Assembly (NCBI GenBank): GCA_024697185.1
Contig: JAILGB010000020.1
Coordinates: 62,001 to 126,000, forward strand
Length of the DNA: 64,000 nt
Direction: 5' to 3'
From: Opitutales bacterium
GTDB taxonomy: Bacteria; Verrucomicrobiota; Verrucomicrobiia; Opitutales; UBA953
The notes beneath the pieces were generated by a model. That model was not told where the DNA came from. It was given only the letters and a program-made list of their open reading frames with translations, and did not search any database. A program made the position numbers and the translations under genes. Positions 55,983 to 63,663 of the stretch are shown here, piece by piece. Within the stretch, counting starts at the first letter, position 1; each line of letters begins with the position of its first letter.

Positions 55983-56453
55983 TCATCGCCGGCGCAAAGC
56001 CCGGTCAATCTCGCGCTTCGCCTCGCGCTTTTTGATGTCCGCACGCTTGTCGTAAAGCTTTTTGCCCTTGCCCAAAGCGATCGTTATCTTCGCGAGCCCG
56101 TGAAAAAAATAGATTTTTAACGGCACAATGCTCATCCCGCCCGCCTGCACCGCCTCGCGAAGCTCCCGCACCTCCTTGGCGTGCAGCAGGAGATGACGCG
56201 GACGATACGGATTGTGGTTGCTCGTGTTCCCGAGACCGTATTCCGCAATATGAGCATGATAAAGCGTGGGACGGTTGTCATAGTCGATGCGCACAAACGA
56301 ATCCGCAATATTCGCGCGACCCTCCCGCAAAGACTTGACCTCCGTCCCCTTCAACACAAGACCCGCCTCAAAACGCTTGCGCAAGTCATAATCGCGCGAC
56401 GCCTTGGGATTCCGAACCTCCGCGACAAGCTTGTTGTCCTTGTGTTTGCTCAT
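55983..56453 (-). CDS. smpB: SsrA-binding protein SmpB
   Basis: tmRNA partner that rescues stalled ribosomes. 156 aa. Seen: R-N-P-K-A-S-R-D-Y, G-L-V-L-K-G-T-E-V-K-S-L-R, R-P-R-H-L-L-L-H, and the basic C-terminus with K-L-Y-D-K-R and D-I-K-K-R-E-A. The ssrA gene itself was not found in the window. Confidence 0.95.
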   Translation of the reverse strand: MSKHKDNKLVAEVRNPKASRDYDLRKRFEAGLVLKGTEVKSLREGRANIADSFVRIDYDNRPTLYHAHIAEYGLGNTSNHNPYRPRHLLLHAKEVRELREAVQAGGMSIVPLKIYFFHGLAKITIALGKGKKLYDKRADIKKREAKREIDRALRRR

Positions 56454-56457
56454 CTGC

Positions 56458-56500
56458 TAAAAAAAACAGCCCGGACGCCTATGGGCACCGCAGGCCGGTT
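56458..56500 (-). terminator. Possible terminator after rpoZ
   Basis: A GC-rich imperfect hairpin (CCGG-CCT paired with AGG-x3-CCGG) followed on the minus strand by eight T. It lies between the rpoZ stop and the smpB start and may be an attenuating site rather than a full stop. Confidence 0.35.
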
Positions 56501-56531
56501 TTCAATACATCATTAAAAAAAAGAAATTTCC

Positions 56532-56771
56532 TTAGTCCAAGGGCGGCAACTCATACCACAACTTGCCCTCGGCAATCTCCTTCAAAGCAATATCTTCCGC
56601 CTCTTCCGTCTCAACGCCCGCCACCAAAGGACCGGGAACATTGCAAGGCTCATGCTTCTTGAGAGCGTGATTGTGAAGATGCAAATCACGAACACGCTTG
56701 GAAACAACATTGATGAGAATGTTCGGATCCGGAATTTTTTCTAACGCCTTATCTAAAAGTTCTTGCTTCAT
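56532..56771 (-). CDS. rpoZ: RNA polymerase omega subunit
   Basis: 79 aa from the ATG at 56771; a longer frame would overlap tRNA-Ala. Seen: I-L-I-N-V-V-S-K-R-V-R-D-L, P-L-V, and the C-terminal D-I-A-L-K-E-I-A-E-G-K-L, the omega signature. The -10 box lies 9 nt from the ATG. Confidence 0.82.
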   Translation of the reverse strand: MKQELLDKALEKIPDPNILINVVSKRVRDLHLHNHALKKHEPCNVPGPLVAGVETEEAEDIALKEIAEGKLWYELPPLD

Positions 56772-56780
56772 AGTTAAGAA

Positions 56781-56809
56781 ATTATAACATTTTAAAAAAT
56801 CAAAAGCAA
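56781..56809 (-). promoter_or_regulatory. rpoZ promoter, near-leaderless
   Basis: TTGCTT (56804-56809), a 17-bp spacer and TATAAT (56781-56786) on the minus strand, with 9 nt to the ATG. No Shine-Dalgarno sequence. Confidence 0.6.
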
Positions 56810-56834
56810 ATTTTTTTACCCCGTCCCCCCAAAA

Positions 56835-56890
56835 AACCGCCGCGGGAACGCCGTCCCCTTCAAACGCCAACAAGCGCAAGCGTTCCCGGA
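56835..56890 (-). terminator. Possible terminator after tRNA-Ala from an inverted motif pair
   Basis: CGGGAACG and CGTTCCCG pair across about 30 nt and are followed on the minus strand by TTTTTT. Here the motif arms are in the opposite order to the other terminators. It lies 20 nt after the tRNA. Confidence 0.5.
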
Positions 56891-56908
56891 CTTTCTGCAA
56901 ATTTAATT

Positions 56909-56984
<76 letters not shown>

Positions 56985-56990
56985 AAATTA

Positions 56991-57266
56991 TTATTTGCTG
57001 TTTTTATCCTCGAGTTCGGATTGGCGTTTGGCGCGCTCCTCCTCCTCGATGATTTTGCGACGCGCTTCGCGACGCATGGCCTCCTCCTCACTCTGACCGG
57101 CTTCGCGTTCGATTTCGTCAGTCGCATTTTTCAACTCGTGACGGGCACGGGCAAAACCGCGTGCCAGTTCGGGAATTTTTTTCCCGCCGAACAGCAAAAC
57201 AATCACTGCGACAACCACGAAGATTGTCCAGCCTCCGATCGCTGCGAAGAATGTTGTTGCCATCAT
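56991..57266 (-). CDS. tatA: Sec-independent translocase subunit TatA
   Basis: 91 aa. Seen: a short N-terminus, one transmembrane helix (about 10-24), the F-G-G-K-K-I-P-E-L-A-R-G hinge with the conserved F-G, an amphipathic helix and a Lys/Glu-rich tail. It forms the Tat pore for folded proteins. I chose the ATG at 57266 because it lies exactly 7 nt after the -10 box of a consensus promoter; ATGs at 57275 and 57263 are alternatives. TatB cannot be fully excluded. Confidence 0.85.
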   Translation of the reverse strand: MMATTFFAAIGGWTIFVVVAVIVLLFGGKKIPELARGFARARHELKNATDEIEREAGQSEEEAMRREARRKIIEEEERAKRQSELEDKNSK

Positions 57267-57273
57267 AGAAACC

Positions 57274-57302
57274 ATTTTAAGCCTAAAAAATCGATTTGTC
57301 AA
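57274..57302 (-). promoter_or_regulatory. tatA promoter, leaderless
   Basis: TTGACA (57297-57302), a 17-bp spacer and TAAAAT (57274-57279) on the minus strand; the ATG at 57266 begins 7 nt later, the usual transcription start distance. The -10 overlaps the upstream ATG candidate at 57275, arguing against that start. Confidence 0.7.
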
Positions 57303-57334
57303 TTCCCAAATTTCAAACCGCCGCGAATTCACAT

Positions 57335-57363
57335 TTGTCAATTGCCCTCCGTCGATTTACAAT
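57335..57363 (+). promoter_or_regulatory. rsmE promoter, leaderless
   Basis: TTGTCA (57335-57340), a 17-bp spacer and TACAAT (57358-57363) with 6 nt to the ATG at 57370. It diverges from the tatA promoter. ATTTGTCAATT occurs twice, 40 bp apart, carrying the -35 of each promoter. Confidence 0.7.
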
Positions 57364-57369
57364 AATAGC

Positions 57370-58128
57370 ATGTTGCGCGCTTTTTACGACAATCCCGTTC
57401 CCGAAGACTCGCAGACGCTCACGCTCGATCCCGGCGAGAGCCATCACCTTGTCAAAGTCCTGCGCGCGGGCGAAAACGAGCCGGTCTGCGTCTTTGACGG
57501 CAAAGGGCATTTCTGGCACTGCCGCCGTCTCGACAACAACCCCAAAGCCCTGACGCTCGCCATCGAACGGCGCGAAACCGTTCCCGCGCCCCGCTGCGCC
57601 ATCGCCCTCGCCCAAGCAATGCCCAAGGGCTCCCTCATGGACGACATCGTGCGACAGGCGACGGAAATCGGCGCCGCCTGGATTTTTCCCCTCAGCAGCG
57701 ACCGCTGCGAAGTCCGGCTCGATCCCGAACGCTCCGCAAAAAAACTGGAACGCTGGAAACAGATCGCCGTCGAAGCCTGCAAACAGTGCGGGAACGCCTT
57801 TTTGCCGCAGATTCTTCCCGTGACCTCGCTCCGCGATTTCCTGAAACGCCGTTCCCGCCCCGAAAACGAAGTCCGGCTGACCGCCAGCCTCGAAGACGGA
57901 ACGCTCCCCTGCCCGCAAATTGCCGCCCGATACGCCGACGCCGTTCCCGAAACCGTTCTCTTTTTTGTCGGACCCGAAGGGGATTTTTCTGAAGAGGAAT
58001 ACGCGCTTTTGCGCCAGTCGGGCTGCGTTCCCGTGCGCTTGGGGCGCAACGTCCTGCGCGCGGCGACGGCGGCGATCTACACGCTCGCCGTGGCGGACCA
58101 AATGCGAATTTTTTGGGGGAGACAATAA
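57370..58128 (+). CDS. rsmE: 16S rRNA (uracil-1498-N3)-methyltransferase
   Basis: 252 aa. Seen: N-terminal PUA-like R-A-F-Y, H-H-L-V-K-V-L-R, and the SPOUT core K-G-x-x-M-D-D-I-V-R-Q-A-T-E, E-A-C-K-Q-C-G, F-V-G-P-E-G-D-F-S-E-E-E and L-G-R-N-V-L-R-A-A-T-A-A. First of a plus-strand run, with a leaderless-type promoter. Confidence 0.95.
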   Translation: MLRAFYDNPVPEDSQTLTLDPGESHHLVKVLRAGENEPVCVFDGKGHFWHCRRLDNNPKALTLAIERRETVPAPRCAIALAQAMPKGSLMDDIVRQATEIGAAWIFPLSSDRCEVRLDPERSAKKLERWKQIAVEACKQCGNAFLPQILPVTSLRDFLKRRSRPENEVRLTASLEDGTLPCPQIAARYADAVPETVLFFVGPEGDFSEEEYALLRQSGCVPVRLGRNVLRAATAAIYTLAVADQMRIFWGRQ

Positions 58129-58129
58129 A

Positions 58130-59059
58130 ATGCCGGAGGCAAAACCCATCAAAATCTGGACGCGGCAGCTGGACGCTTCGCAAATCGACCGGCTGCAGCA
58201 AACCCTCCTCTCCCTGGGCGACGCCGAGCCCTTTGCCGTCGCCTACGCCCGCTTCGCCTACAAACTGCGGGAACGCAAAGCCAACGTCACCGCCTACACA
58301 AGCGGCAAAGTCGTCATCAACGGCGCGGGAACGCAAGATTTTGTCATCGACATTGTCGAGCCGCAAATCCTCGGACGCGCCGAAATCGGCTATGAGTCCG
58401 TCAACCATCCCGACTGGTTTGAGCTCCACGCCGGACTCGACGAAAGCGGCAAAGGCGATTTCTTCGGCCCCCTCTGCACCGCCTGCGTCATCGCCGGCGG
58501 GAACGCCGTCCGCACCTGGCTCGACGCCGGCGTGCGCGACTCCAAAAAAATCGCCGACAGCCAGATCCTCAAACTCGACAGCCTCATCCGCAACACGCCC
58601 GGCGCGACCGTCAAAGTCTGCAAAGCCGCCACCATGGAGCGCTACAACGAGCTCTACCAAGCCTACGGCTCCCTCAACACCATGCTCGCCGCCAGCCATT
58701 TCAAAAGCCTCCAAGCAGCCTGCGAAGCCGCCCCCGAAAAGCCCGCACGAGGCCTCCTCGACCAGTTTTCGACAGAACCCCTCGTGCAGTCGCTCATACG
58801 GCAAAAAAAATTGCCGATCGACCTCCAAATGCGAACCCATGCGGAAGAAGACCCCGTCGTCGCCGCCGCCTCCATTTGCGCGCGAGCAGCCTACGCAAAA
58901 GCCGTCGCCGCCCTCGAAGCCCAATGCGGATTTTCCCTCCCCAAAGGCTGCGGCAACGAAGTCCTCACCGCGGGAACGCAAATCCTCCGCCAATACGGCA
59001 AAGACGCCCTCCGGCACTATTGCAAAACCCATTTCAAAACCCTCAAACAAATCTTTTAA
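58130..59059 (+). CDS. rnhC: Ribonuclease HIII
   Basis: Removes RNA from RNA-DNA hybrids. 309 aa from the ATG at 58130, one base after the rsmE stop and behind a GGGGGAG Shine-Dalgarno. Seen: an N-terminal TBP-like substrate domain (about 1-95) and the catalytic G-L-D-E-S-G-K-G-D-F-F-G-P-L that marks type HIII, plus D-S-K-K and A-A-A-S-I-C-A-R-A. Several motif copies lie inside. Confidence 0.94.
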   Translation: MPEAKPIKIWTRQLDASQIDRLQQTLLSLGDAEPFAVAYARFAYKLRERKANVTAYTSGKVVINGAGTQDFVIDIVEPQILGRAEIGYESVNHPDWFELHAGLDESGKGDFFGPLCTACVIAGGNAVRTWLDAGVRDSKKIADSQILKLDSLIRNTPGATVKVCKAATMERYNELYQAYGSLNTMLAASHFKSLQAACEAAPEKPARGLLDQFSTEPLVQSLIRQKKLPIDLQMRTHAEEDPVVAAASICARAAYAKAVAALEAQCGFSLPKGCGNEVLTAGTQILRQYGKDALRHYCKTHFKTLKQIF

Positions 59060-59078
59060 CAAAAAAACAAAATTCACT

Positions 59079-60008
59079 ATGGCTCAACAAAATCTCCAAT
59101 ACAAAGACGGAACACCCATTCAGGAATGGAAAGTCGGCGGCTCCACATTCACCGCCTGCATGCAAAAAGGCGCCCAACTTATGTCTTGGGAACTCAATGT
59201 CGCGGGAACGACACGCAAAATCATCCACTGGCCACAAGACGGCGACCTCCAAAACCTCAAATCCATCCGCGGCGGCAACCCCATCCTCTTCCCCTTCGCG
59301 GGACGCTGCCATATCGACGGCAAAAAAGGCGTCTGGAAAGATCCCGAAGGCAATATTCACGAATACCCGACACACGGATTCGCACGCACGGGAGACTTTG
59401 AGATCGTCGAAATCACCGACAAGTCCGTCACCGCAAAACTCCTCCCCGACGATGCCGCAAAAAATGTTTATCCCTACAACTACACCTTTTTGGTGAAATA
59501 CAGCTTCGAGGAACTCTCCATGACCGTCGAGCTCACCCTCGTCAACCACGACAGCCGCCGCATCCCGTGGGCGCCGGGACACCATTTCTATTTCACACTC
59601 CCCTGGCACAAGGGACTCTCACGAAAAGACTACATCCTCCAAACCGACGCCAAAAAATTCTTCAACCACGCCGCCAACGGCGACCTCGTCAAAGCCCAAC
59701 AGCCCGCACGCCAGCCCTACAGCTTTGACGATCCCGCCATCGTCGATCTGATCTACGCAAAACTCAAAAGCAACAAAATCACCTTCGGACCCCGCAACTC
59801 CGAAGAAAACATCATCATCACCCACGGCGAAAACCCCGTCCCAAACCCCTGGTCAACACTCGTCACCTGGACAGAGACCGACGACGCACCCTACTACTGC
59901 GTCGAACCCTGGCTCGGCTCCCCCAACTGCGCCGAACACGGCAACGGACTCCATTTTGTCGAAGCCGGCGAATCCCAGACATTCAAGGTCACCGTAACCC
60001 TGGCATAA
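59079..60008 (+). CDS. Aldose 1-epimerase family protein
   Basis: 309 aa from the ATG at 59079. Seen: N-P-I-L-F-P-F-A-G-R, T-H-G-F-A-R, P-W-A-P-G-H-H-F-Y-F with the catalytic histidine region, and C-V-E-P-W-L-G with the catalytic glutamate, the pattern of galactose-mutarotase-like or hexose-6-phosphate epimerase-like enzymes. A much longer open frame (58113-60008) that includes it is an out-of-frame read-through of rnhC and is not the gene. Confidence 0.87.
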   Translation: MAQQNLQYKDGTPIQEWKVGGSTFTACMQKGAQLMSWELNVAGTTRKIIHWPQDGDLQNLKSIRGGNPILFPFAGRCHIDGKKGVWKDPEGNIHEYPTHGFARTGDFEIVEITDKSVTAKLLPDDAAKNVYPYNYTFLVKYSFEELSMTVELTLVNHDSRRIPWAPGHHFYFTLPWHKGLSRKDYILQTDAKKFFNHAANGDLVKAQQPARQPYSFDDPAIVDLIYAKLKSNKITFGPRNSEENIIITHGENPVPNPWSTLVTWTETDDAPYYCVEPWLGSPNCAEHGNGLHFVEAGESQTFKVTVTLA

Positions 60009-60023
60009 AGACAAAAGACAGAC

Positions 60024-60061
60024 GGCGCGCTACAAAAACAGGGGCGCGCCCCATTTTTTTT
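60024..60061 (+). terminator. Terminator after the epimerase gene
   Basis: GGCGCGC and GCGCGCC form a 7-bp stem with a 13-nt loop, followed by eight T that abut the next start codon at 60062. Confidence 0.7.
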
Positions 60062-60697
60062 ATGAAAGCGATCATCTTCGACATGGACGGCACCCTGCTC
60101 GACTCCGAGCGACTCAGCCAACAGGCATGGGACAGCGCCGCACGGGAACACGGCTACTCCATCAACATGAGCCTTTTCCTCCAAATGGTCGGACACCGCA
60201 CCCCGGACATCGCCGACATCCTTAAAACAGCCTTGGGCAAAGACGTTCCCGCCGAAGCCATCGCAAGCGCCGCCGCACAAAAATACCTGCAAGTCACCGA
60301 AATCAACGTTCCCGTTATGCCCGGAGCGGAGGAAATCTTAAGATTTTGCAAAAACAAAAAACTCAAAATCGGCATCGCAACCTCGACAAGACGAGCCTAC
60401 GCCCTAAAAAAACTCGAACGCGCCAAACTCCTCCCCTACATCGACGCCATGACCTGCGGGAACGAAGTCTCCCGCGGCAAACCCCACCCCGAAATCTACC
60501 GGCGCACCGCACAAGCCCTCGACTGCCAACCCGACAAATGCTACGCCGTCGAAGACTCCCCGACGGGATTCAAAGCCGCATTCGACGCCGGCTGCAAAAC
60601 ATTCCTAATCCCCGACCTCGTCCCCCCGGACAAAAGCACCCTCCAAAACGCCCACAAAATCCTTAAAAATCTCAACGAACTCAAAGAGTGGATTTAA
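60062..60697 (+). CDS. HAD-superfamily phosphatase (beta-phosphoglucomutase-like)
   Basis: 211 aa. Seen: motif I F-D-M-D-G-T-L-L-D-S-E, motif II I-A-T-S-T-R, motif III lysine in R-G-K-P-H-P-E-I-Y, and motif IV V-E-D-S-P-T-G. The subfamily includes phosphoglycolate phosphatase, sugar phosphatases and beta-phosphoglucomutase; the cap helix pattern does not separate them. It starts right at the upstream terminator's T tract. Confidence 0.88.
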   Translation: MKAIIFDMDGTLLDSERLSQQAWDSAAREHGYSINMSLFLQMVGHRTPDIADILKTALGKDVPAEAIASAAAQKYLQVTEINVPVMPGAEEILRFCKNKKLKIGIATSTRRAYALKKLERAKLLPYIDAMTCGNEVSRGKPHPEIYRRTAQALDCQPDKCYAVEDSPTGFKAAFDAGCKTFLIPDLVPPDKSTLQNAHKILKNLNELKEWI

Positions 60698-60751
60698 ATT
60701 GCAGGAACAGCGTTCCAACGTTCCCGCCATTTATGATTCTCAAAAAACCGC

Positions 60752-60780
60752 TTGTCAACAATCGGAATTTATTGTAAATT
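60752..60780 (+). promoter_or_regulatory. Putative ATPase promoter overlapped by the left palindrome
   Basis: TTGTCA (60752-60757), 17-bp spacer, TAAATT (60775-60780). The -10 lies in the centre of the 38-bp palindrome, so a protein bound there would block transcription. Confidence 0.45.
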
Positions 60781-60797
60781 TACAGTAAATTCCGATT
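60760..60797. repeat. Left copy of a 38-bp near-perfect palindrome
   Basis: Arms AATCGGAATTTA and TAAATTCCGATT enclose the inner palindrome TGTAAATTTACA; only one base pair of the 19 does not match (T against G). It is identical, in the same orientation, to the copy at 62095. Confidence 0.9.
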
Positions 60798-60826
60798 TGA
60801 ACACTTTTATTGAGGGAGACTGAAAA

Positions 60827-62089
60827 ATGAAAATACTTGTAGAACGTCCGGTTTATCTTAAAAAACTGATCGACAGGAAAAACAACGGCGAAATAAAGAT
60901 AATTACAGGCTCCAGGCGTTGCGGCAAGTCGTGGTTGCTTACACGACTTTATAAAAAATGGCTACTTTCGCAAAATGTCAACGAAGAAAATATCATTATT
61001 TTGTCTTTCGATATGAATGATGAACAAAATGACGAAAGGCTTCTTGATCACGACGAATTGAAAAAATATCTTTACGGACGGATAAAGGATGACAGCGAGG
61101 AATATTATGTTTTTCTTGACGAAATCCAGGAACTTGAAAATTTTGAACGTATCGTAAACGGGCTAAATTCGCATGACAATGTCGATGTCTATATAACAGG
61201 CAGCAATTCAAAGTTCCTCTCAAGTGATATTAACACTCTTTTTAGGGGAAGAGGGGACGAGGTTCGGGTTTATCCGTTGTCGTTCAAGGAATTTTGTTCA
61301 GCCAGAACAGAAGACACACGAACTCTTTGGAAGGAATATTATACTTACGGAGGGCTTCCAAGTATTTTGCACCAAAACACAAAAGAGCAAAAAATCGCCT
61401 ATTTGCAACGTCTTTGGAGCAAAACTTATATTGATGACGTGCAGGAAAGAAACAATATCAAAAACCGAAAGGCGCTCGACTCGATTGTTGACGCCTTGTG
61501 TTCGTCTGTCGGCTCTCTCAGCAATCCTTCACGCATCAGGAACATTCTTGAAACTGTCATGCATATAAAACTCGATGGAGAGACGATAAAAAAATATATC
61601 GAATATTTGCAAAACGCCTATCTTTTTGAAGAGGCGCAGCGTTACAACATCAAGGGAAACAAATATTATGACACAATAAAAAAATATTATGCTGTCGATA
61701 TCGGATTAAGAAACGCAAAACTTAATTTCCGACAGCAAGAGCTGACACATATAATGGAAAACATCATTTACAATGAACTTAGAATGAGGAATTTTCTCGT
61801 GGATGTCGGCGTGGTGGAGACCCGCAAAACGGATAACGGCAAATCAAAATATATTCAGTATGAGGTTGATTTTGTCGCAACAAACGGAATTGAAAAATAT
61901 TATATTCAGTCAGCATACGCCATACCGGACGAGGCAAAACGGGAACAAGAAACAGCTTCACTAAGAAAAATCGGAGATTCGTTCAGAAAAATTGTAATCG
62001 TAAACGACGATATTGAAACATACACAGATAATAATGGGATTGTATATCTGGGATTGTTGCAATTTTTGATGAGCGATGAAATTTTCTAA
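60827..62089 (+). CDS. AAA ATPase with DUF4143-type C-terminal domain
   Basis: 420 aa. Seen: Walker A G-S-R-R-C-G-K-S (28-35), Walker B Y-V-F-L-D-E-I-Q (about 94-101), sensor segment I-T-G-S-N-S-K-F-L, Y-T-Y-G-G-L-P, and a C-terminal PD-(D/E)xK-like region Y-E-V-D-F-V-A where the usual I-E-V-K is Y-Y-I-Q-S-A. This is the AAA_14/DUF4143 family common in gut bacteria and archaea, with no settled function. A GAGGGAG Shine-Dalgarno precedes it. The gene is AT-rich, lacks exact copies of the dispersed motif and is bracketed by identical palindromes, all pointing to horizontal transfer. Confidence 0.87.
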   Translation: MKILVERPVYLKKLIDRKNNGEIKIITGSRRCGKSWLLTRLYKKWLLSQNVNEENIIILSFDMNDEQNDERLLDHDELKKYLYGRIKDDSEEYYVFLDEIQELENFERIVNGLNSHDNVDVYITGSNSKFLSSDINTLFRGRGDEVRVYPLSFKEFCSARTEDTRTLWKEYYTYGGLPSILHQNTKEQKIAYLQRLWSKTYIDDVQERNNIKNRKALDSIVDALCSSVGSLSNPSRIRNILETVMHIKLDGETIKKYIEYLQNAYLFEEAQRYNIKGNKYYDTIKKYYAVDIGLRNAKLNFRQQELTHIMENIIYNELRMRNFLVDVGVVETRKTDNGKSKYIQYEVDFVATNGIEKYYIQSAYAIPDEAKREQETASLRKIGDSFRKIVIVNDDIETYTDNNGIVYLGLLQFLMSDEIF

Positions 62090-62094
62090 GCCCA

Positions 62095-62132
62095 AATCGG
62101 AATTTATTGTAAATTTACAGTAAATTCCGATT
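62095..62132. repeat. Right copy of the 38-bp palindrome
   Basis: Identical to 60760-60797 and in the same orientation, 5 nt after the ATPase stop. A T run follows after nine bases, so the hairpin could also end transcription. With the left copy it defines a 1373-bp unit (60760-62132). Confidence 0.9.
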
Positions 62133-62175
62133 GGCTTCCATTTTTTGAACCCGCAGACGGAGAAAAGCTTAATGC

Positions 62176-62206
62176 TTAAAGCTTAAAGAAACGCGCCGCG
62201 GGAACA
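62176..62206 (+). repeat. Left direct repeat flanking the Fic gene
   Basis: 31 bp, matching 63566-63596 with one mismatch. The shared core reads AAAGAAACGCGCCGCGGGAA. Confidence 0.85.
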
Positions 62207-62252
62207 GCGGAATTGAGACACGAAGGAAACGAAGGACACAAAGGTTTTGTTT
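62202..62252 (+). repeat. Left arm of an inverted repeat flanking the Fic gene
   Basis: Contains GAATTGAGACAC and GAAGGACACAAAGG; the reverse complement of 63664-63718 has the same blocks in the same order with a few differences, so the arms are inverted and imperfect. Confidence 0.75.
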
Positions 62253-62283
62253 GACCTTGGCAGGAACGCGGGAACGGCGGAAA

Positions 62284-62445
62284 TGTTTATCCGATAAACA
62301 TATTTTCAAAATATGCTTAAATTTTTGCAAAAAATAAACATATCCGCCCAAAAATCGCCAAATACTGTTATTTTTTGCTAAAAAATAAACATATTTGTTC
62401 AAAATTGATTGAAAACTGTTATTTTTTTGCTCAAAATAAACATAT
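62284..62445 (+). promoter_or_regulatory. Four ATAAACATAT iterons upstream of the Fic gene
   Basis: ATAAACATAT starts at 62294, 62334, 62385 and 62436; the last three are spaced exactly 51 bp. The first is part of an inverted repeat TGTTTAT-CCG-ATAAACA (62284-62300). The intervals between the last three copies resemble each other (CTGTTATTTTTT, TTGCT). The last copy ends 1 nt before the Fic ATG. Array of operator sites is the likely meaning. Confidence 0.7.
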
Positions 62446-62446
62446 C

Positions 62447-63565
62447 ATGACTTTTGACCCTACAAAACCTTATAACACGCTCCCGGATCTGCCTCCCAAT
62501 GACGACATTGAGACAAAGGCTGTCCTAAAACTTTGTTTGGAAGCGACGCGAGCGTTGGCGGAACTCAAAGGCAAGGTTCAAATGCTGCCGGACCAGACGA
62601 TTCTCATCAATTTGCTGCCGCTGCAGGAAGCAAAATGCAGTTCGGAAATCGAAAACATCGTCACGACACAGGACAAACTTTTTGAAGGCAGCCTTTTGCA
62701 GGCAATGTCCGAGCACGCAAAAAAAAGCCAAAACGACGACGACAAAATCGATCCCGCGACAAAAGAAATCCTAAACTACCGGAACGCGTTGCGCTACGGA
62801 TTTGAGGAAATGAAAACGCGCCCTTTTTCACTGCACCTGATTCGCGATGTTTGCAGTGTACTGCGCGGCAAATCGGTCGGATTTAGAGACGCCGGACAAA
62901 ATGTCGCCCTCGTAAACCCCCAAACAGGCGAATGTCGCTATACACCGCCCGAAGGCGGACGCGCGCTCGAGGACAAACTCGAAAACCTGAACAACTATCT
63001 CCTCAACTACACCGGGCACGACGACCTGATAAAAATGGCGCTGATCCATTACCAGTTTGAGAGCATTCACCCGTTTGACGACGGCAACGGACGCACCGGA
63101 CGCATTATGAACATCCTATACCTGATCCACACAAAACTGCTCGATCTGCCCATCCTCTATCTCAGCCGTTTTATCATCGAAAACAAAAACAAATACTACA
63201 AACTCCTCCGCGCCGTCACCGAAAAAAACGATTGGGAGCCCTACCTGCTCTATATGCTCACCGGCATCAAAGAAACAGCCCTCTCAACCGCCGCACGCGT
63301 CCAAGACATCATCAACGCCGTCAACGACGCAAGCCAAACCGTAAAAACCCAAGAACCGCAAATCTACTCAAAAGAACTCATCGAAACAATCTTCAGACAA
63401 GCCTACTGCCGAGTCGATTTTCTCGTCCGCGAAAACATCGCCAAACGACAAACGGCAACACGCTATCTGAAAAAATTGACAAAACTAAAAATCTTGGAAG
63501 AACAAAAAATCGGCAGAGAAAAAATCTACACCAACCTCGCACTAATCGACATCTTCAGACGATAA
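62447..63565 (+). CDS. Fic-domain AMP transferase-like protein (class II, self-inhibited)
   Basis: 372 aa from the ATG at 62447; an in-frame upstream extension to 62375 reads through the iterons and is rejected. Seen: N-terminal Fic_N region with the inhibitory motif S-S-E-I-E-N (65-70), the catalytic H-P-F-D-D-G-N-G-R (208-216) followed by T-G-R, and a C-terminal helix-turn-helix region. The inhibitory glutamate in the same chain makes it class II, usually acting as self-regulating AMPylase. No separate antitoxin gene is adjacent. It probably modifies a host-cell or own protein; the target is unknown. Confidence 0.9.
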   Translation: MTFDPTKPYNTLPDLPPNDDIETKAVLKLCLEATRALAELKGKVQMLPDQTILINLLPLQEAKCSSEIENIVTTQDKLFEGSLLQAMSEHAKKSQNDDDKIDPATKEILNYRNALRYGFEEMKTRPFSLHLIRDVCSVLRGKSVGFRDAGQNVALVNPQTGECRYTPPEGGRALEDKLENLNNYLLNYTGHDDLIKMALIHYQFESIHPFDDGNGRTGRIMNILYLIHTKLLDLPILYLSRFIIENKNKYYKLLRAVTEKNDWEPYLLYMLTGIKETALSTAARVQDIINAVNDASQTVKTQEPQIYSKELIETIFRQAYCRVDFLVRENIAKRQTATRYLKKLTKLKILEEQKIGREKIYTNLALIDIFRR

Positions 63566-63596
63566 TTAAAGTTTAAAGAAACGCGCCGCGGGAACA
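63566..63596 (+). repeat. Right direct repeat flanking the Fic gene
   Basis: Begins immediately after the Fic stop codon; one mismatch to 62176-62206. The 63597-63663 stretch that follows has a single TTATCCACA (63600-63608) and no gene. Confidence 0.85.
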
Positions 63597-63663
63597 AAAT
63601 TATCCACAGGCCTCTGTGTTTAAATTTCTGTTCCCGACATTCCTGTCTCCGCCGTTCCCGCAA

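Larger units (their letters stand above)
62133..62446. other. Intergenic region without a gene: repeats and iterons before the Fic gene
   Basis: 314 nt with no supported coding sequence. The left half holds a 31-bp repeat also found after the Fic gene and a sequence inverted there; the right half is very AT-rich and holds four copies of ATAAACATAT. One exact dispersed-motif copy lies near 62268. Confidence 0.8.

Noticed and set aside
58113-60008. A 631-codon plus-strand frame suggesting a fusion protein
   Set aside because: Its first half is rnhC read in the wrong frame (Ser/Pro/Lys-rich nonsense); only the part from 59079 is a real epimerase gene.
60760-62132. The ATPase unit as a classical insertion sequence
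   Set aside because: The repeats are direct copies of a palindrome rather than ordinary terminal inverted repeats, and there is no transposase or visible target duplication.
62284-62445. AT-rich repeats before the Fic gene as a CRISPR array
   Set aside because: Repeats are only 10 bp, intervals are alike rather than unique, and no cas gene is present.
63600-63608. A perfect DnaA-box-like TTATCCACA
   Set aside because: It is single, with no dnaA, dnaN or box cluster and no AT-rich unwinding element with it, so an origin is not supported.
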